Positions 1-10,994 are shown, numbered from the stretch's first letter. The stretch is 64,000 bases of DNA from Schistocerca nitens (GCF_023898315.1 NC_064621.1:126207521-126271520), one strand, 5' to 3'. The notes: a model not told the origin generated them from the sequence alone. A program made the numbers and translations.

Positions 1-82
1 AATATCATAATTGCTGGATAGATTTTGTAAATGATGCGTGTCAAATTTGCAATGTAAGTATATTTTATTTTTGCACATAATA
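1..82. repeat. Left arm of an inverted repeat flanking LINE-A copy 1
   Basis: This arm is matched in reverse complement by 4373-4453; shared blocks include TAGATTTTGTAAATGA and TCAAATTTGCAATGTAA. About 80 bp align with few differences. The window starts inside or at the edge of the arm, so its outer end is unknown. The arms probably belong to a palindromic or terminal-inverted-repeat element into which the LINE inserted (inference). Confidence 0.8.
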
Positions 83-493
83 GATTATATTTATATATAA
101 GGCAGCAATAGCCGACCGCAACAGACGCAGCAGCAGATAAGTAACCGCATTTATCATTTACGAGTTCCTAACCAGGAGCAAATTTTATTATATCATCTGT
201 GTGCTTTAATAGTTTAATTTCTTGAGTTTCAGCTTGTAAATTTAACATCTAATAGCCACAATTCTCGCGTTTTGGTTTGCATCGGAAAGTAAACCGATTT
301 TGTGACATATTACAAGTTCCAAATCTAGGTCAAGTTATTTAGTTTCACCTGAGTGCTTCGGTAGTTAGGTTTTTGAATATCTGCATATTACTAGACACAG
401 TTCCTGCATTTTCGTCATGTTCCACAGTAGAGTTGCGCAGCACGTGCTGATAGTCCGTTTATCTGCATAGTTTAGTTTTCCACGGTCTTTGGT

Positions 494-1412
494 ATGTACA
501 GGGATTGCAATTGTTGTGTGCAGGTGCGAGCCGAGTTGGTGACACTTCGCTCTCGGCTTCAGGCTGTGATGGCTTCATTTACACAGCTTGAGGCTGCAGT
601 GGATGGGCACCACTGTTGTGGGCCAGCCGTGGGGTTCCAATGGACGTCCAGCGCGTCAGAGTCCTCCGATCGGTCCTCACCAGTGGCCAACCCAGTTACT
701 GCTCACACTGGGACTGACCCCTCACCTGTGGTCAAGTGGGAGGTCGCCCCGAGGCGAAGGAGGTGACTAAATACTTCCTAGGCGGCCGCACACAAGGCCT
801 CCCTGGTTTGTCTGACAAACAGGTTCCAGGTGCTGTCTGTGACTGGCACTGTTGCTGAGCCAGATGCTGTCGACTGTCCTGTTTCAGAGGAAACCACTCA
901 GCCTGCAGGATCCGGGCAATTGCAGAGGGTGGGATTATTGGTAGTTGGGAGCTCCAGTTATGGGGCCCCTTAGGGACTTGGCTGACAAGAAGGGTAAGAA
1001 AACCAATGTGCACTCCGTGTGCATACTGGATGGAGTCATTCCAGATGTGGAAAGGGTCCTCCCAGATGCCATGAAGAGCACAGGGTGCAGCCAACTGCAG
1101 CTGGTGGCTCACGTCGGTACCAATGATGTGTGTCACTTTGGATCAGAAGAAATTCTCTCAGGAGCAGAGCTGACCATTTGCAGCATAGTCGGCAGGACCG
1201 ATTGCGGACCTCTGGTACAGAGCCAAGTGGAAGGTGTGAATCAGAGACTCAGACAGTTCTGGGACCGTGTAGGCTGCAGATTCCTCGACTTGCGCCAAAG
1301 GGTGGCTGGGTTTCGGGTTCCGCTGAATAGGTCAGGTGTCCACTATACGCAGGAGGTGGCTACACGGGTAGCAGGGGCTGTGTGGCGTGGACTGGGCGGT
1401 TTTTTAGGTTAG
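494..1412 (+). pseudogene. LINE-A ORF1, SGNH-hydrolase-like, broken
   Basis: This is the same protein as the intact 328-residue ORF1 at 53,218-54,204. The N-terminal part (494-766) starts MYRDCNCCVQ and continues with a Leu-rich segment. After a frame change, the C-terminal part (945-1412) carries HVGTND (the block III GxND of SGNH hydrolases) and a block V-like SGVHYT. Against the intact copy this one lacks about 19 codons after EEILSG, near 1160. CR1-type ORF1 proteins are known to carry an esterase-like domain. The serine motif region shows GSS rather than GDS, so catalysis is doubtful. Confidence 0.75.
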
Positions 1413-1479
1413 AGTGTCTCGGGAAAACACAAGAAGGGCTTTAGTCACAAAGGGCGCAGGCTGAACACAGAAACCATTG

Positions 1480-4290
1480 ATATAACAGTTGCAAATTGTC
1501 GTTGCTGTGTTGGGAAGATACCAGATGTCCAAGCGCTAATAGAAAGCACTGATGCTCAAATCGTTATAGGCACTGAAAGCTGGCTAAAGCCGGATATAAG
1601 CTCAGCCGAAATTTTTGCGAAGAACCTAACGGTGTTCCTAAAGGAAAGGCTAAACATGGTTGGCGTAGGCGTGTTTGTTGCTGTCAGAAGTAGTTTAACA
1701 TCTGGCGAAATTGAAGTAGATACATCCTGTGAGTTAGTATGGGCAGAGGTCATTGTTGGCAACCGGAATAAAATAATAATTGGATCCTTTTACCGACCTC
1801 CCAAATCAGATTATACATTTGCTGAAAGCTTCAAGGAAAACTTGAGTTTGATTTCAAACACGTAGCCGAATCATACGATAATAGTTGGTGGTGACTTTAA
1901 TTTACCCTCGATATGTTGGCAAAAATATATGTTTATTTCTGGAGGTACACATAAAATATTATCCGAAATTGTGCCAAACGCGTTCTCCGAAAATTATCTC
2001 GAGGGATTAGTTCATGAGCCCACGCGAATAGTAAACGGTTGTGAAAACAAACTTGAACTCTTAGCAACAAATAATCCTGAGTTAATAACGAGCATCAAAA
2101 TCGATTCAGGGATTAGTGAACACAGGGCTGTCGTAGCAAAATTGAATATTGTAATCCCCATATTTTCGAAAAATTAGCGATAAATATACCTATTCAAAAA
2201 AGCAGATAATAATTCACTTGACGCCTCCCTGAGTGACAATCTCGATTCATTTCAAATTACTAAGTGTAGACCAAATGTGGCTTCAATTCAAAGTAATAGT
2301 AGCGGCAGCAATTGAGAGATTTATACCAAATAAATTAACAAACGACGGAGCTGATCCACCTTGGTACACAAAACGGGTTAGAACACTGTTGCAGAAGCAA
2401 CGAAACAAACATGCCAAATCTAAACAGACGCAAAACCCCTAAGCTCGAAATTTAGCGCGGACTTCAATGCGAGATGCCTATTACAGTTTCCACAACGAAA
2501 CTTTGTCTCGAAACCTGGCAGAAAATCGAAGGAGATTCTGGTCGTATGTGAAGTATGTTAGCGGCAAGACACAATCAATGCTTTCTCTGCGCGATAGCAA
2601 TGGACATACTATCGAAGACAGTGCTGTCAAAGCAGAGTTACTAAACACAGACTTCTAAAATTCCTTCACAAAAGAAGACGAAGTAAATATTTCTGAATTC
2701 GAATCAAGAACAGTTGCAAACATGAGTAACGTAAAAATAGATATTCTCCAAGAAGTGAAGCAACTTAAATCACTTAACAAAAGCAAGTTTTCCTGTCCAG
2801 TCTGTGTACCAGTTAGGTTATTGCAATCGAGAACAGCTGCCAACATGAGTAACGTAGAAGTAAATATCCTCGGAGTAGTGAAGCAACTTAAATCACCTAA
2901 TAAAAGCAAGTCTTCTGGTCCAGACTGTATACCAATTAGGTTCCTTTCGGAGTATGCTGATGCATTAGCTCCATACTTAACAATCATATACAACCGTTTG
3001 CTAGACAAAAGATCTATACCCAAAGACTGGAAAGTTGCACAGGTCACACCAATATTTAAGAAAGGTAGTAGGAGTAAGCCACTAAATTACAGTCCCATAT
3101 CGTTAACGTCGATATGCAGCAGGATTTTAGAACATATATTGTGTTCGAACATAATGAATTACCTCCAAGAAAACAGTCTATTGACACACAGTCAACATGG
3201 GTTTAGAAAACATCGTTCTTGTGAAACACAACTAGCTCTTTATTCACATGAAGTGCAGAGTGGTATTGACAAGGGATTTCAGATCGATTCCGTATTTCTG
3301 GATTTCCGGAAGGCTTTTGACACTGTACCACACAAGCAGCTCGTAGGAAATTGCGTGCTTATGTAATATCGTCTCATTTATGTGACTGGATCTGTGATTT
3401 CCTGTCAGAGAGGTCACAGTTCGTTGCAATTGACGGAAAGTCATCGAGTAACACAGAAGTGATTTCTGGCGTTCCCCAAGGTAGTGTTATAGGCCCTTTG
3501 CTGTTCCTTATCAATATAAACGATTTGGGAGACAATCTGTGCACCCGTCTTCGGTTGTTTGCAGATGATGTCATTTATCGACTAATAAAGTAATCAGAAG
3601 ATCAAAACAAACTGCAAAAAGATTTAGAAGAAATATCGAAATGGTGCGAAAAGTGGCAGTTGACCCTAAATAACGAAAAGTGTGAGGTCATTCACATGAC
3701 TGCTAAATGGAACTCGTTAAACTTCGGTTTTACGATAAATCAGTCTAATCTAAAAGCCATTAATTCATCTAGACACCTAGTTATTACAATTACGAACAAC
3801 GTAAACTGAAAGGAACACATAGAAAATGTTGTGGGGAAGGCTAACCAGAGACTGCGTTTTATTGGCAGAACACTTAGCAAATGTAACAGACCTACTAAGA
3901 AGACTGCCTACACTATGCATGTCCGTCCTCTTTTAGAATACTGTTGCGTGGTGTGGGATCCTTGGAATGACTGAGTACATCGAAAAAGTACAAAGAAAGG
4001 CAGCACGTTTTGTATTATCGCGAAATATGGGAGAGAGTGGCACAGAAATGACACAGGATTTGGGCTGGACATCATTAAAAAAAAGGCGTTTTTCGTTGTG
4101 ACAGAATCTTGTCGCGAAATTGCAATCACCAACTTTCTCCTCCGAATGCGAAAATATTTTGTTGACACTGACTTACATAGGGAGGAACGATCACAAAGAT
4201 AAAATAGGGGAAATCAGAGCTCGTACAGAAAGATATAGGTGTACATTCTTCTCGCACACTATACGAGATTGGAATAACAGAGAATTGTGA
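1480..4290 (+). pseudogene. LINE-A ORF2, endonuclease plus reverse transcriptase, broken
   Basis: The endonuclease opens at about 1480 (VANCRCC), followed by GTESWLKP (1573 on), FYRPPKSD, GGDFNLPS (1887 on) and SEHRAV (2116 on). These match the N, E, D-N and S-D/E-H positions of APE-type nucleases. RT motifs follow: SGPDCIPIRF, NYSPISLTS, LDFRKAFDTVPHK (motif A, 3299 on), GVPQGSVIGPLLF and LFADDV (motif C, 3555 on). The C-terminal region (VRPLLEYCCVVWDP) ends near 4290. Several frameshifts and stops separate these blocks. An in-frame 41-codon tandem duplication sits just before the RT core (2702-2947). Confidence 0.85.
2702..2947 (+). repeat. In-frame tandem duplication (2 x 123 bp) inside LINE-A ORF2
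   Basis: Units at 2702-2824 and 2825-2947 both read AATC(A/G)AGAACAG...ACATGAGTAACGTA...GAAGCAACTTAAATCAC. By eye they differ at roughly 18 positions. The period, 123 bp, is 41 codons, and one open frame crosses both units. It repeats the VKQLKS...KSKSSGPDC segment at the start of the RT domain. Confidence 0.8.
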
Positions 4291-4307
4291 AGGTGGTTCG
4301 GTAAACC

Positions 4308-4370
4308 CTCTGCCAGACACTTAAATGTGATTTGTAGAGTATTCATGTAGATGTAGATGTAGATGTAGAT
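4308..4370 (+). other. LINE-A 3' hairpin and hexamer tail
   Basis: CTCTGC (4308-4313) can pair with GTAGAG (4334-4339, one G-U pair), followed at once by (ATGTAG)n to 4370. The equivalent hairpin in copies 2 and 3 is CTCCGC/GCGGAG (on +: 51,823-51,854 and 5215-5246). A 3' hairpin read by the element's own reverse transcriptase is known in CR1/L2-type elements; the role here is inferred. Confidence 0.6.
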
Positions 4371-4372
4371 CC

Positions 4373-4453
4373 ATAATGTGCAAAAATAAAATGTATTTAC
4401 ATTGCAAATTTGACGGTTGTCATTTACAAAATCTATCAAGCAATTATATAATT
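4373..4453. repeat. Right arm of the inverted repeat flanking LINE-A copy 1
   Basis: This is the reverse complement of 1-82. It begins directly after the LINE tail (CATAATGTGCAAAAATAAA) and ends in CAATTATATAATT. Confidence 0.8.
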
Positions 4454-4659
4454 AGCATCATCAATGTGTGAGTGATGACCGAGGAAAAACTCTGCTCCAG
4501 CACAAACGCTTTGAAAATAATTTCAGTCATTCCATTTGGGTTGTTCATGTTATGTAAAGCATGTGGAAGCTGTTACATGTGGCAAACTTTGTGAAGTGCT
4601 ATAAAATTAATGCCACTGAAAAACATACATTATGCACTTACATGCATACCAAGAACAAA

Positions 4660-4802
4660 GTGATTTCCCTAAATCACTCCAGGCAACTGCCGGGGTGGTT
4701 CCTCTGAAAGGGCAAGGCCGACTTCCTTCCCCATCCTTCCCTAATCCGATGAGACCGATGACCACACTGGTCTCCTTCCCCAAAACAACCAACCAACCAA
4801 CC
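4660..4802 (+). mobile_element. SINE-type retroposon with (AACC)n tail and 9-bp target duplication
   Basis: The body starts GTGATTTCCCTAAATCACTC and ends in an (AACC)n tail. It is flanked by AAGAACAAA at 4651-4659 and 4803-4811, a perfect 9-bp target-site duplication, so it moved by retroposition. A perfect 6-bp stem, GAGACC (4751-4756) with GGTCTC (4769-4774), encloses the loop GATGACCACACT. No clear pol III A and B boxes were seen, so it may be a 5'-shortened SINE or the 3' end of a LINE. Confidence 0.75.
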
Positions 4803-4811
4803 AAGAACAAA

Positions 4812-5186
4812 CGAAGACATACTAATAAGTGTAAGTAATGCATCTAAAGGCCTGCCAGCAAGGTCTGCGACCTTGAACCGAGGTGGGCTGGCCACGTCAT
4901 TGTAATGCATGTTATTGCTTCGTGTCGGTCACACAAAGGACGATCTTGTCACCATGGTGACCGACGAGCCGCCGCAGGCAGCGCCAATCTGTCTCTAAAT
5001 TCAGAATCGCTCCTGTGGTCGGCAGCTGTGCATGCATGCAAGTGCATGTTTGGCTGTGCTCTCACACTGACAGCTAAGCCAACAGCAGCGGGAGACAGCT
5101 CTGCCGTATCGGCGAGCATGCAATGCACGCAGGGGAAATCATGCAAATACAAAAACTTAGTAAATAGGTGAGCAAGAAGAACTTCT
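4812..5186. other. Intergenic stretch, no gene seen
   Basis: There are short ORFs on both strands with no recognisable product. A local run of TGCATGCATGCAAGTGCATG occurs near 5028-5047. Nothing else could be assigned. Confidence 0.5.
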
Positions 5187-5996
5187 TGTATCTACATCTA
5201 CGTCTACATCCATACTCCGCAAGCCACCTGACGGTGTGTGGCGGGGGGGTACCCTGAGTACCTCTATCGGTTCTCCCTTCTATTCCAGTCTCGTATTGTT
5301 CGTGGAAAGAAGGATTGTCGGTATGCTTCTGTGTGGGTTCTAATCTCTCTGATTTTATCCTCATGGTCTCTTCGCGAGATATACGTAGGAGGGAGCAATA
5401 TACTGCTTGACTCTTCGGTGAAGGTATGTTCTCGAAACTTTAACAAAAGCTCGTACCGAGCTACTGAGCGTCTCTCCTGCAGAGTCTTCCACTGGAGTTT
5501 ACCTATCATCTCCGTAACGCTTTTGCGATTATTAAATGATCCTGTAACGAAGCGCGCTGCTCTCTGTTGGATCTTCTCTATCTCTTCTATCAATCCTATC
5601 TGGTACGAATCCCACACTGTTGAGCAGTATTCAAGCAGTGGGCGAACAAGCGTACTGTAACCTACTTCCTTTGTTTTCGGATTGCATTTCCTTAGGATTC
5701 TTCCAATGAAACTCAGTCTGGCATCCGCTTTACCGACGATCAACTTTATATGATCATTCCATTTTAAATCACTCCTAATGTGTACTCCCAGATAATTTAT
5801 GGAATTAACTGCTTCCAGTTGCTGACCTGCTATTTTGTAGTTAAATGATAAGGGAACTATCTTTCTATATATTCGCAGCGCACTACACTTGTCTACATTG
5901 AGACTCAATTGCCACTCCCTGCACCATGCGTCTATTCGCTGCAGATCCTCCTGCATTTCAGTACAATTTTCCATTGTTACAACCTCTTGATACAGG
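5187..5996 (-). mobile_element. LINE-A copy 3, 5'-truncated
   Basis: On the + strand it opens with the reversed tail (TCTACATCTACGTCTACATC) and the hairpin CTCCGC...GCGGGG (5215-5246). The 5' end, at about 5996, stops within the RT region (LYQEVVT then the ORF below). No convincing target duplication was found. Confidence 0.85.
5264..5974 (-). CDS. LINE-A ORF2 C-terminal fragment (RT thumb and C-terminal domain), open
   Basis: An uninterrupted 236-residue frame runs from MENCTEMQEDLQ, just after the RT catalytic core, to the ORF2 stop. Landmarks are KWNDHIK, LVRPLLEYCSTVWDSY, RRAARFVTG, LPPTYISRRDHEDKIREI and SFFPRTIRDWN. The same landmarks recur in the copy ending near 51,877. The frame is unbroken, so this copy is younger than copies 1 and 4. 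It lacks the palm motifs and cannot work alone; the ATG is internal, not a real start. Confidence 0.8.
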   Translation of the reverse strand: MENCTEMQEDLQRIDAWCREWQLSLNVDKCSALRIYRKIVPLSFNYKIAGQQLEAVNSINYLGVHIRSDLKWNDHIKLIVGKADARLSFIGRILRKCNPKTKEVGYSTLVRPLLEYCSTVWDSYQIGLIEEIEKIQQRAARFVTGSFNNRKSVTEMIGKLQWKTLQERRSVARYELLLKFREHTFTEESSSILLPPTYISRRDHEDKIREIRTHTEAYRQSFFPRTIRDWNRRENR

Positions 5997-6484
5997 TGAT
6001 GCAGATTACAAGAAAATTTAAAATGCTAAATGTTTCTGCAAAGATTTTAATTTTCACACATGCAATATGTTACATAAAATGAAATACAATATTAAGTGCT
6101 GGAAATCAGTTGGTGTGTATTATATCTCAAAGCATCTGAAAGATAACAAGTATGTAAGCAACCATGTGATGAAAATGGACAGCAATACGTATAAAATCGA
6201 AACTTCATACAAGCAAATTATGTGTCTCATTCAAACAAAAATTAATTTTCTAGATTAACACGGTGTTTCTTATCTCAAAACGAATTATTTCTATCCTTGT
6301 TTCTAACTATCGAGGATGTTATTCTATACACTTGTTTTATAACTCAGTTTAAAGTAATACCTTCCGTCTTATGAGAAATTGTATACTTAACATTTGCTGT
6401 CAGTGAAGAGTTTACCCATCCGCTAAAACTGAACAAAGCCCAGAAACAAACAGCAGCCCTATGAAATTCTCCATTGTGGCTGAG
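5997..6484. other. AT-rich stretch without a recognised gene
   Basis: Only a 63-codon ORF (6067-6258, +) is seen, Lys/Asn-rich and with no recognisable domain. It is probably chance. Confidence 0.5.
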
Positions 6485-7960
6485 TTAGCCCTTCTGTTGA
6501 TTATAATCTGTCACAGATTCTGCGAACAAAAATCCATGCCCAGTAGGTGGAATAAAGTACAGGTCACATTCATCTATAAGAAGGGTGGCAGTAGTGATCC
6601 TCAAAATTACCGTCCCATATCCTTCACGTAAATTTGTTTTGTAGTATCTTAGAACACATTCTGAGGTCAAACATAACGAGGTATCTTGAAGGGAATGACC
6701 TCCCACGCACCAACCAGCAGGAAACTGAAAACATCGATTTTGTAAAAAATGACTCACATTTTTCTCACATGATATACTGAAAGTCACAAATAAAATCAGT
6801 CATGTAGATGCAGTATATCTCGATTTCCGCAAAGTATTTGACTCAGTACCACACCTATTTTTACTATCAAAAGTGTGGGGTATCAAATGGAATTAGAGAT
6901 TGGATTTACGAATTTTTGTTAGGGAGGATGCAGCACCCCATCTTCGATGGAGATTCACCAACAGATGTCAGCGTAGCTTCTGGTGTAGCCCAGGAAGTGT
7001 GTTGAGACCCTTGCTGTTCATTTTGTGCATTTATGACCTTACAGATAATATTAGTAATAACTTCAGATTTTTGCAGCTCAGGCAATTATCGATTGTGTAG
7101 TGTTGACCGAAACAATCGGCGTAAATATTCATTCAGATATTGCTAAGATATCAATGTGGTGCACACATTAGCAACTTCCTTTAAATGTTCAGAAGTATAA
7201 AATTGTGCCCTTCACAAAACGAAAAAATGTATCCCATCACTGCAATATCAATGACTCACAGATGGAATCACCCAACTTGTACAAATACATGGATGTTAAC
7301 ACTTTGTAGGGATATGAAATGGAACGAACACATAGGCTCAGTCATGAGTATTGGGCTTTGGTTTGTTGGTAGAATACTGGGGAAAAAATGGTTCAAATGG
7401 CTCTGAGCACTATGGGACTCAACTGCTGTGGTCATAAGTCCCCTAGAACTTAGAACTACTTAAACCTAACTAACCTAAGGACAGCACACAACACCCAGCC
7501 ATCACGAGGCAGAGAAAATCCCTGACCCCGCCGGGAATCGAACCCGGGAACCCGGGCGTGGGAAGCGAGAACGCTACCGCAAGACCACGAGATGCGGGCA
7601 GTACTGGGGAAATGCAATCAGTCCACAAAGGCGATTGCTCACAAATCACTCATTTGACCCATACTAGAATATTGGTCGAGTGTGAGGAACCCATGCCCAA
7701 CAGAACAAGGGATATTGAACATATAGGCTACATAGAAGAGCAGCACAAATGGTCACAGGTGCGTCTGACTTGCGGAAGAGTGTCGCTGAAATGTTGAAAG
7801 ACGACTAATTACAGCACACACAGAGGCATTTAAACAATCATTTTTCCCACAATCCATACGTGAATAGAACGGGAAACGTCCCTCACTACTGGTACAACAG
7901 GACATACCCACTTCCACGCACCTCACAATGATTTGCAGAGTATAGATGTAGATGTAGACT
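6485..7960 (+). mobile_element. LINE-A copy 4, 5'-truncated and strongly decayed, split by a SINE
   Basis: RT blocks are visible in different frames: PSRWNKVQVTFIYKKG and NYRPISF (6540-6630), LDFRKVFDSVPH-like text near 6820, SGVAQ near 6980, RPLLFILCIYDL (7009 on) and MKWNEHI with FVGRILGK (7314-7390). It ends with GCAGAG (7935-7940) and an ATGTAG tail. Many stops and frameshifts make it the oldest LINE-A copy here. A tRNA-SINE sits inside it at 7386-7601. Confidence 0.75.
7386..7601 (-). mobile_element. tRNA-derived SINE, Gly-type head, 11-bp target duplication
   Basis: It is flanked by TACTGGGGAAA at 7375-7385 and 7602-7612. On the minus strand it opens with a tRNA-like head: TGGT...GCGGTAGCG, an anticodon-loop stretch CTTCCCACG (CCC, glycine) and GGTTCGATTCCCGG, a good pol III B box. 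A body shared with the SINE at 10,995-11,191 follows, then the 3' hairpin GGGACT/AGTCCC (7414-7419 with 7437-7442). Insertion is into LINE-A copy 4, so it is younger than that copy. Confidence 0.9.
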
Positions 7961-7962
7961 TA

Positions 7963-8099
7963 TATCTAGATACACAAAATAGAAATTAGATCTTAAACAC
8001 AGTTTTGCAGAGGTGTCGCTTGGTTCTCTTTCCTTTAAAGGTATTTATTTATTCAAATGTAATATTGTAGTAGCCTACGAAACTGCCATTTACTGAAAA
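7963..8099. other. Short spacer, nothing recognised
   Basis: AT-rich sequence between the LINE-A tail and the next repeat. Confidence 0.4.
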
Positions 8100-8410
8100 T
8101 GTGTGTGTATGTGTGGTTTGAGGTTTTCGGGCGCTAAACAGCGTGGTCATCAGCGCCCAAACGCATAGAAACAGGAACACATGCGGTGAAGGGACGAAGA
8201 CGGACAGTGAACAAGGAGAACGGCTAAAAGACACAGACCTGACGCAGTTCCAAATCCTCACATACAGAGGCAAAACAAGAGGAGAAGAAACGCACTAAAA
8301 AAGGAAAGGAAACACAAGGAAAAGAGAACAGAAATCGAAATGAAACAAGTAGGTAATCGTGACTGGCGGACCTCTTACCTAAAACCTGGGTGAGCCAGTC
8401 ATCCAGCAGC
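8100..8410 (-). mobile_element. SINE-like repeat with the GATGACC hairpin
   Basis: Read on the minus strand, GGGCGCT pairs perfectly with AGCGCCC (on +: 8152-8158 and 8129-8135) around the loop GATGACCACGCTGTTT, close to the presumed 3' end at about 8100. The rest is purine-rich on + and has no clear tRNA head. The limits are uncertain and no target duplication was found. It is called retroposon-like because the same loop sits at the same distance from the 3' end in three SINEs of the window. Confidence 0.45.
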
Positions 8411-9400
8411 ACATTAAAATCCTCTCCCTAAAATCTGAGGCAACAAATTGGACACGACACAAAACCGTAAAACCTTAACCACAGTCGTTGCGTCGTCTTG
8501 CAAAATAGAGGGCAAATCCTGTGGCAAGAAAATGCAACATAGCTAGTTCTTCAGTTAACAGCGTTATGAGATACTATAGAGAATGCCTCTCTGGCTACGA
8601 CAGGTCCAGCTCGATAATTGTTGTCACAGTTCAGATAACTTCTTATGCACTTGAGCAAAACGTATCACACTTTGATACAAACTTGCTTATGCGGTAGAAT
8701 GCTCTACCAGAAGTGAAAATCCAGCTGTCTGGCTTTTGTTTATATTTGCCAGAAGAAAAACACCATTTACAACAAAATAAATGATACACAAACCACTGTA
8801 GACTTCCAAGTATTTTGACTGTGCTTATTTTAGTGTTACAGCTAATTTCGCGTCAGGTGTTATTGGAAACAAATACCTATTTGATGAATTCTTCCGAAAA
8901 CCACCTTAGACCAGATCTAGGAAATAGTTAAACTGAGAAACATTTACCCCGAACAACTTACAGAACCTTGTCTTCGTTCAATAAATGGCGGCTGACAAGT
9001 GTCGTAAACGAAACTTTTGTCAAGTCTTGTCTTAAAGATAGGACATGTTTCAACTTTTCGATTATTCAACTGTTGGAGTAGAATGTCTTCGTCTTCATCA
9101 TCATTTTCTTCCGGGAGTAAGTACAATAACAACTGGCGATCAATAATTTGAGAAAGGTGCGTGTATTTCCACGAAATGCTCACGACTGTGCTGCAGGCTA
9201 CAGTACTTACCCATGGCGCGCAGACGCAGCGCGCTCGGCGCCAGCTCGCACAAATAAAGTACTGGAACGCCTATTTTCTCAATATTGTAGTGAGTTACGG
9301 CTTTCGTTCCAACCTTACCCTCAATTGGGGACGAGGGGCCTTCACAGCGCCCCAGATGTAAAAGCTGTCTTGTACGTCTGTGGTGAGCAGTGTATGCCAT
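8411..9400. other. Unassigned region with one acidic ORF and a CpG-rich patch
   Basis: An ORF at 8944-9183 on the minus strand (79 residues) contains LYLLPEENDDEDEDILLQQL and resembles loosely the acidic N-terminus of Harbinger-type transposases; this is weak. From 9190 to 9350 the sequence is CpG-rich (GGCGCGCAGACGCAGCGCG), unlike its AT-rich surroundings, and is open on both strands. No product can be named. Confidence 0.3.
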
Positions 9401-9404
9401 GATG

Positions 9405-9730
9405 TCATATGGGGACCAGCAAAAGTATTTTAAAAGGCTGTTGGAGGAAGTTTTGAATGAAACTGATAATGATTGCTATATGCCAGAGTTTGAAGATTTG
9501 AATGACAATGAAGAAGAAGAGCACTGTGAAGAAAGTGATCATGCAACTGCGAGTGATCAATCTGTGAAGATGCTATTCAAGAACACCAGACAAGTTTATG
9601 CTTGGTAAGGATAAAATAACTAAATGGATGAGTACAGCTAAGCATAATAATGCCAGAACCACGAAGCAAAATATAGCAACTCAGCTTCATGGTACCAAAT
9701 TAATTGATAAAAACTGCCAAAAAACTAACA
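9405..9730 (+). pseudogene. piggyBac-like transposase, N-terminal fragment
   Basis: The frame reads an acidic segment (ETDNDCYMPEFEDLNDNEEEE), then a stop near 9606, then GKDKITKW and ARTTKQNIATQLHG. Text of the type GKD..TKW followed by RT..QNI...LPG is the usual start of the conserved part of piggyBac transposases. No catalytic Asp region, terminal inverted repeats or TTAA flanks were seen. It is a scrap of a dead DNA transposon. Confidence 0.55.
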
Positions 9731-10099
9731 CCAGTAGTTGAAGTAGTTTGCTTCATTTACAGTATTTTTTACAGAAAGTACTTCAGAAAAGTCATTTTTC
9801 TCGTGTACCTCTATCAGCCGCTCTGTGGAACCTGCTTTCTGTATGGCGTCCCTTGCCACTGAATGCTGCTGCCAACCGCCATCGAACGAACCACGTCAGC
9901 AGACCGCTTTCTATCTAGCCAGGCTGTAACTGATCTCATAATGTAAATAACTGTCACCATGTTTCCGTTTTACCTCTTGCCACAGCTACACGAACCCCAC
10001 AATGCCGCAAACATGCAATAAATATGTACCAACTGATGATGAATTGCTAGGAGATTTCAACTGGCAATGGAGAATAAAAACCGAAGAATAAAACAAAAG
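9731..10099. other. Spacer, no gene seen
   Basis: No ORF of note. Just beyond it, GGCGACTG (about 10,100) and CAGTCGCC (about 10,141) form an 8-bp inverted repeat. Confidence 0.35.
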
Positions 10100-10994
10100 G
10101 CGACTGGTTGCAATAATTTTCAGGAAATCTTTATTCATCACAGTCGCCGTGATTCACGTCCATAATGGATGAAAGTTACTGCACTGTAACTAATCCTATG
10201 GCTGATCTAATCACCAGCCAAGCACAAGATTCGATTATTGCACTGTTTGACAGTTTAACAGAGATAAAAAAATGATATGGCAAAAAATTTAATAAGCTGT
10301 TAAATCACTTACCACCTAAATTGTCATCAGAGATAACAACTAAATACATGTACTGTCTGATCAATTATCATCTAAATTGTCGTGATGTACCCACTGAAAC
10401 GATGTCTGATATGTCAACTACATCTGATAAGTGGTCTTCTAAGATTTCATATGACGTTTCTACCAAACACAATGTAACGAAATTTCTGCTCAAATAATGA
10501 GTCTGGCTATGGATGTATATGATATAACAATACAATGTAATACTCTTGCAAGTGAAGTGGAAAATACTGAGGTAGCTGCATTAAAAACAGCAATTATCTG
10601 AGGAGCATACATTCATTGCAGAATTGGTCAACAAGTTGGAGCTAAAGTAGAAAATTTCACTACAAAGTAACAAAATTTTAAATTTCAATTACATTCACAA
10701 CTAGGAAATTTTGACAAATGATATTCTGAAAGGCTTTCAAGTAAAGATAAATTTGTAAATGAATACTTTGATTCTGAACTGACACACATAGTTCAGTGAT
10801 TTGTTAATGAGACACAGTCAGAAGGAGGTAATTCAGGAGAAGTTATTAATACAGAGTTAAAACAGTTAAACACAGCAATTGACAAAGATCTACCACAGTA
10901 GCGGGAGAATGTTGCATCACAGTTCTGTGAAATCTAGCAAGAGTTAGCGAAAGTAAGACAATGTTTAAATAATTCGTTGCCCACAGTTATTAGA

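Larger units (their letters stand above)
100..4370 (+). mobile_element. LINE-A copy 1: CR1-like non-LTR retrotransposon, near full length, decayed
   Basis: The order is 5' UTR, ORF1 (SGNH-esterase-like), ORF2 (APE-type endonuclease then reverse transcriptase), short 3' UTR with a hairpin, and a tail of ATGTAG hexamers ending near 4370. The 5' end is placed near 100 because a CAGCAGCAG-type start followed by similar 5' UTR text also occurs in the minus-strand copy ending near 54,580. Several frameshifts and stops make it inactive. The clade is inferred from the esterase-type ORF1 and the microsatellite tail; a Jockey-group assignment is the alternative. Three other copies lie in the window: 5187-5996, 6485-7960 and 51,800-54,580. 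Confidence 0.85.

Noticed and set aside
5173-5990. Possible target duplication of LINE-A copy 3 (AACTTCTTGTA versus AACCTCTTGATA)
   Set aside because: The right-hand match lies inside LINE coding text (LYQEVVT), so it is chance similarity.
8944-9183. Harbinger-type transposase N-terminus
   Set aside because: Only an acidic stretch is suggestive; no catalytic motif or ends, so it is left unassigned.
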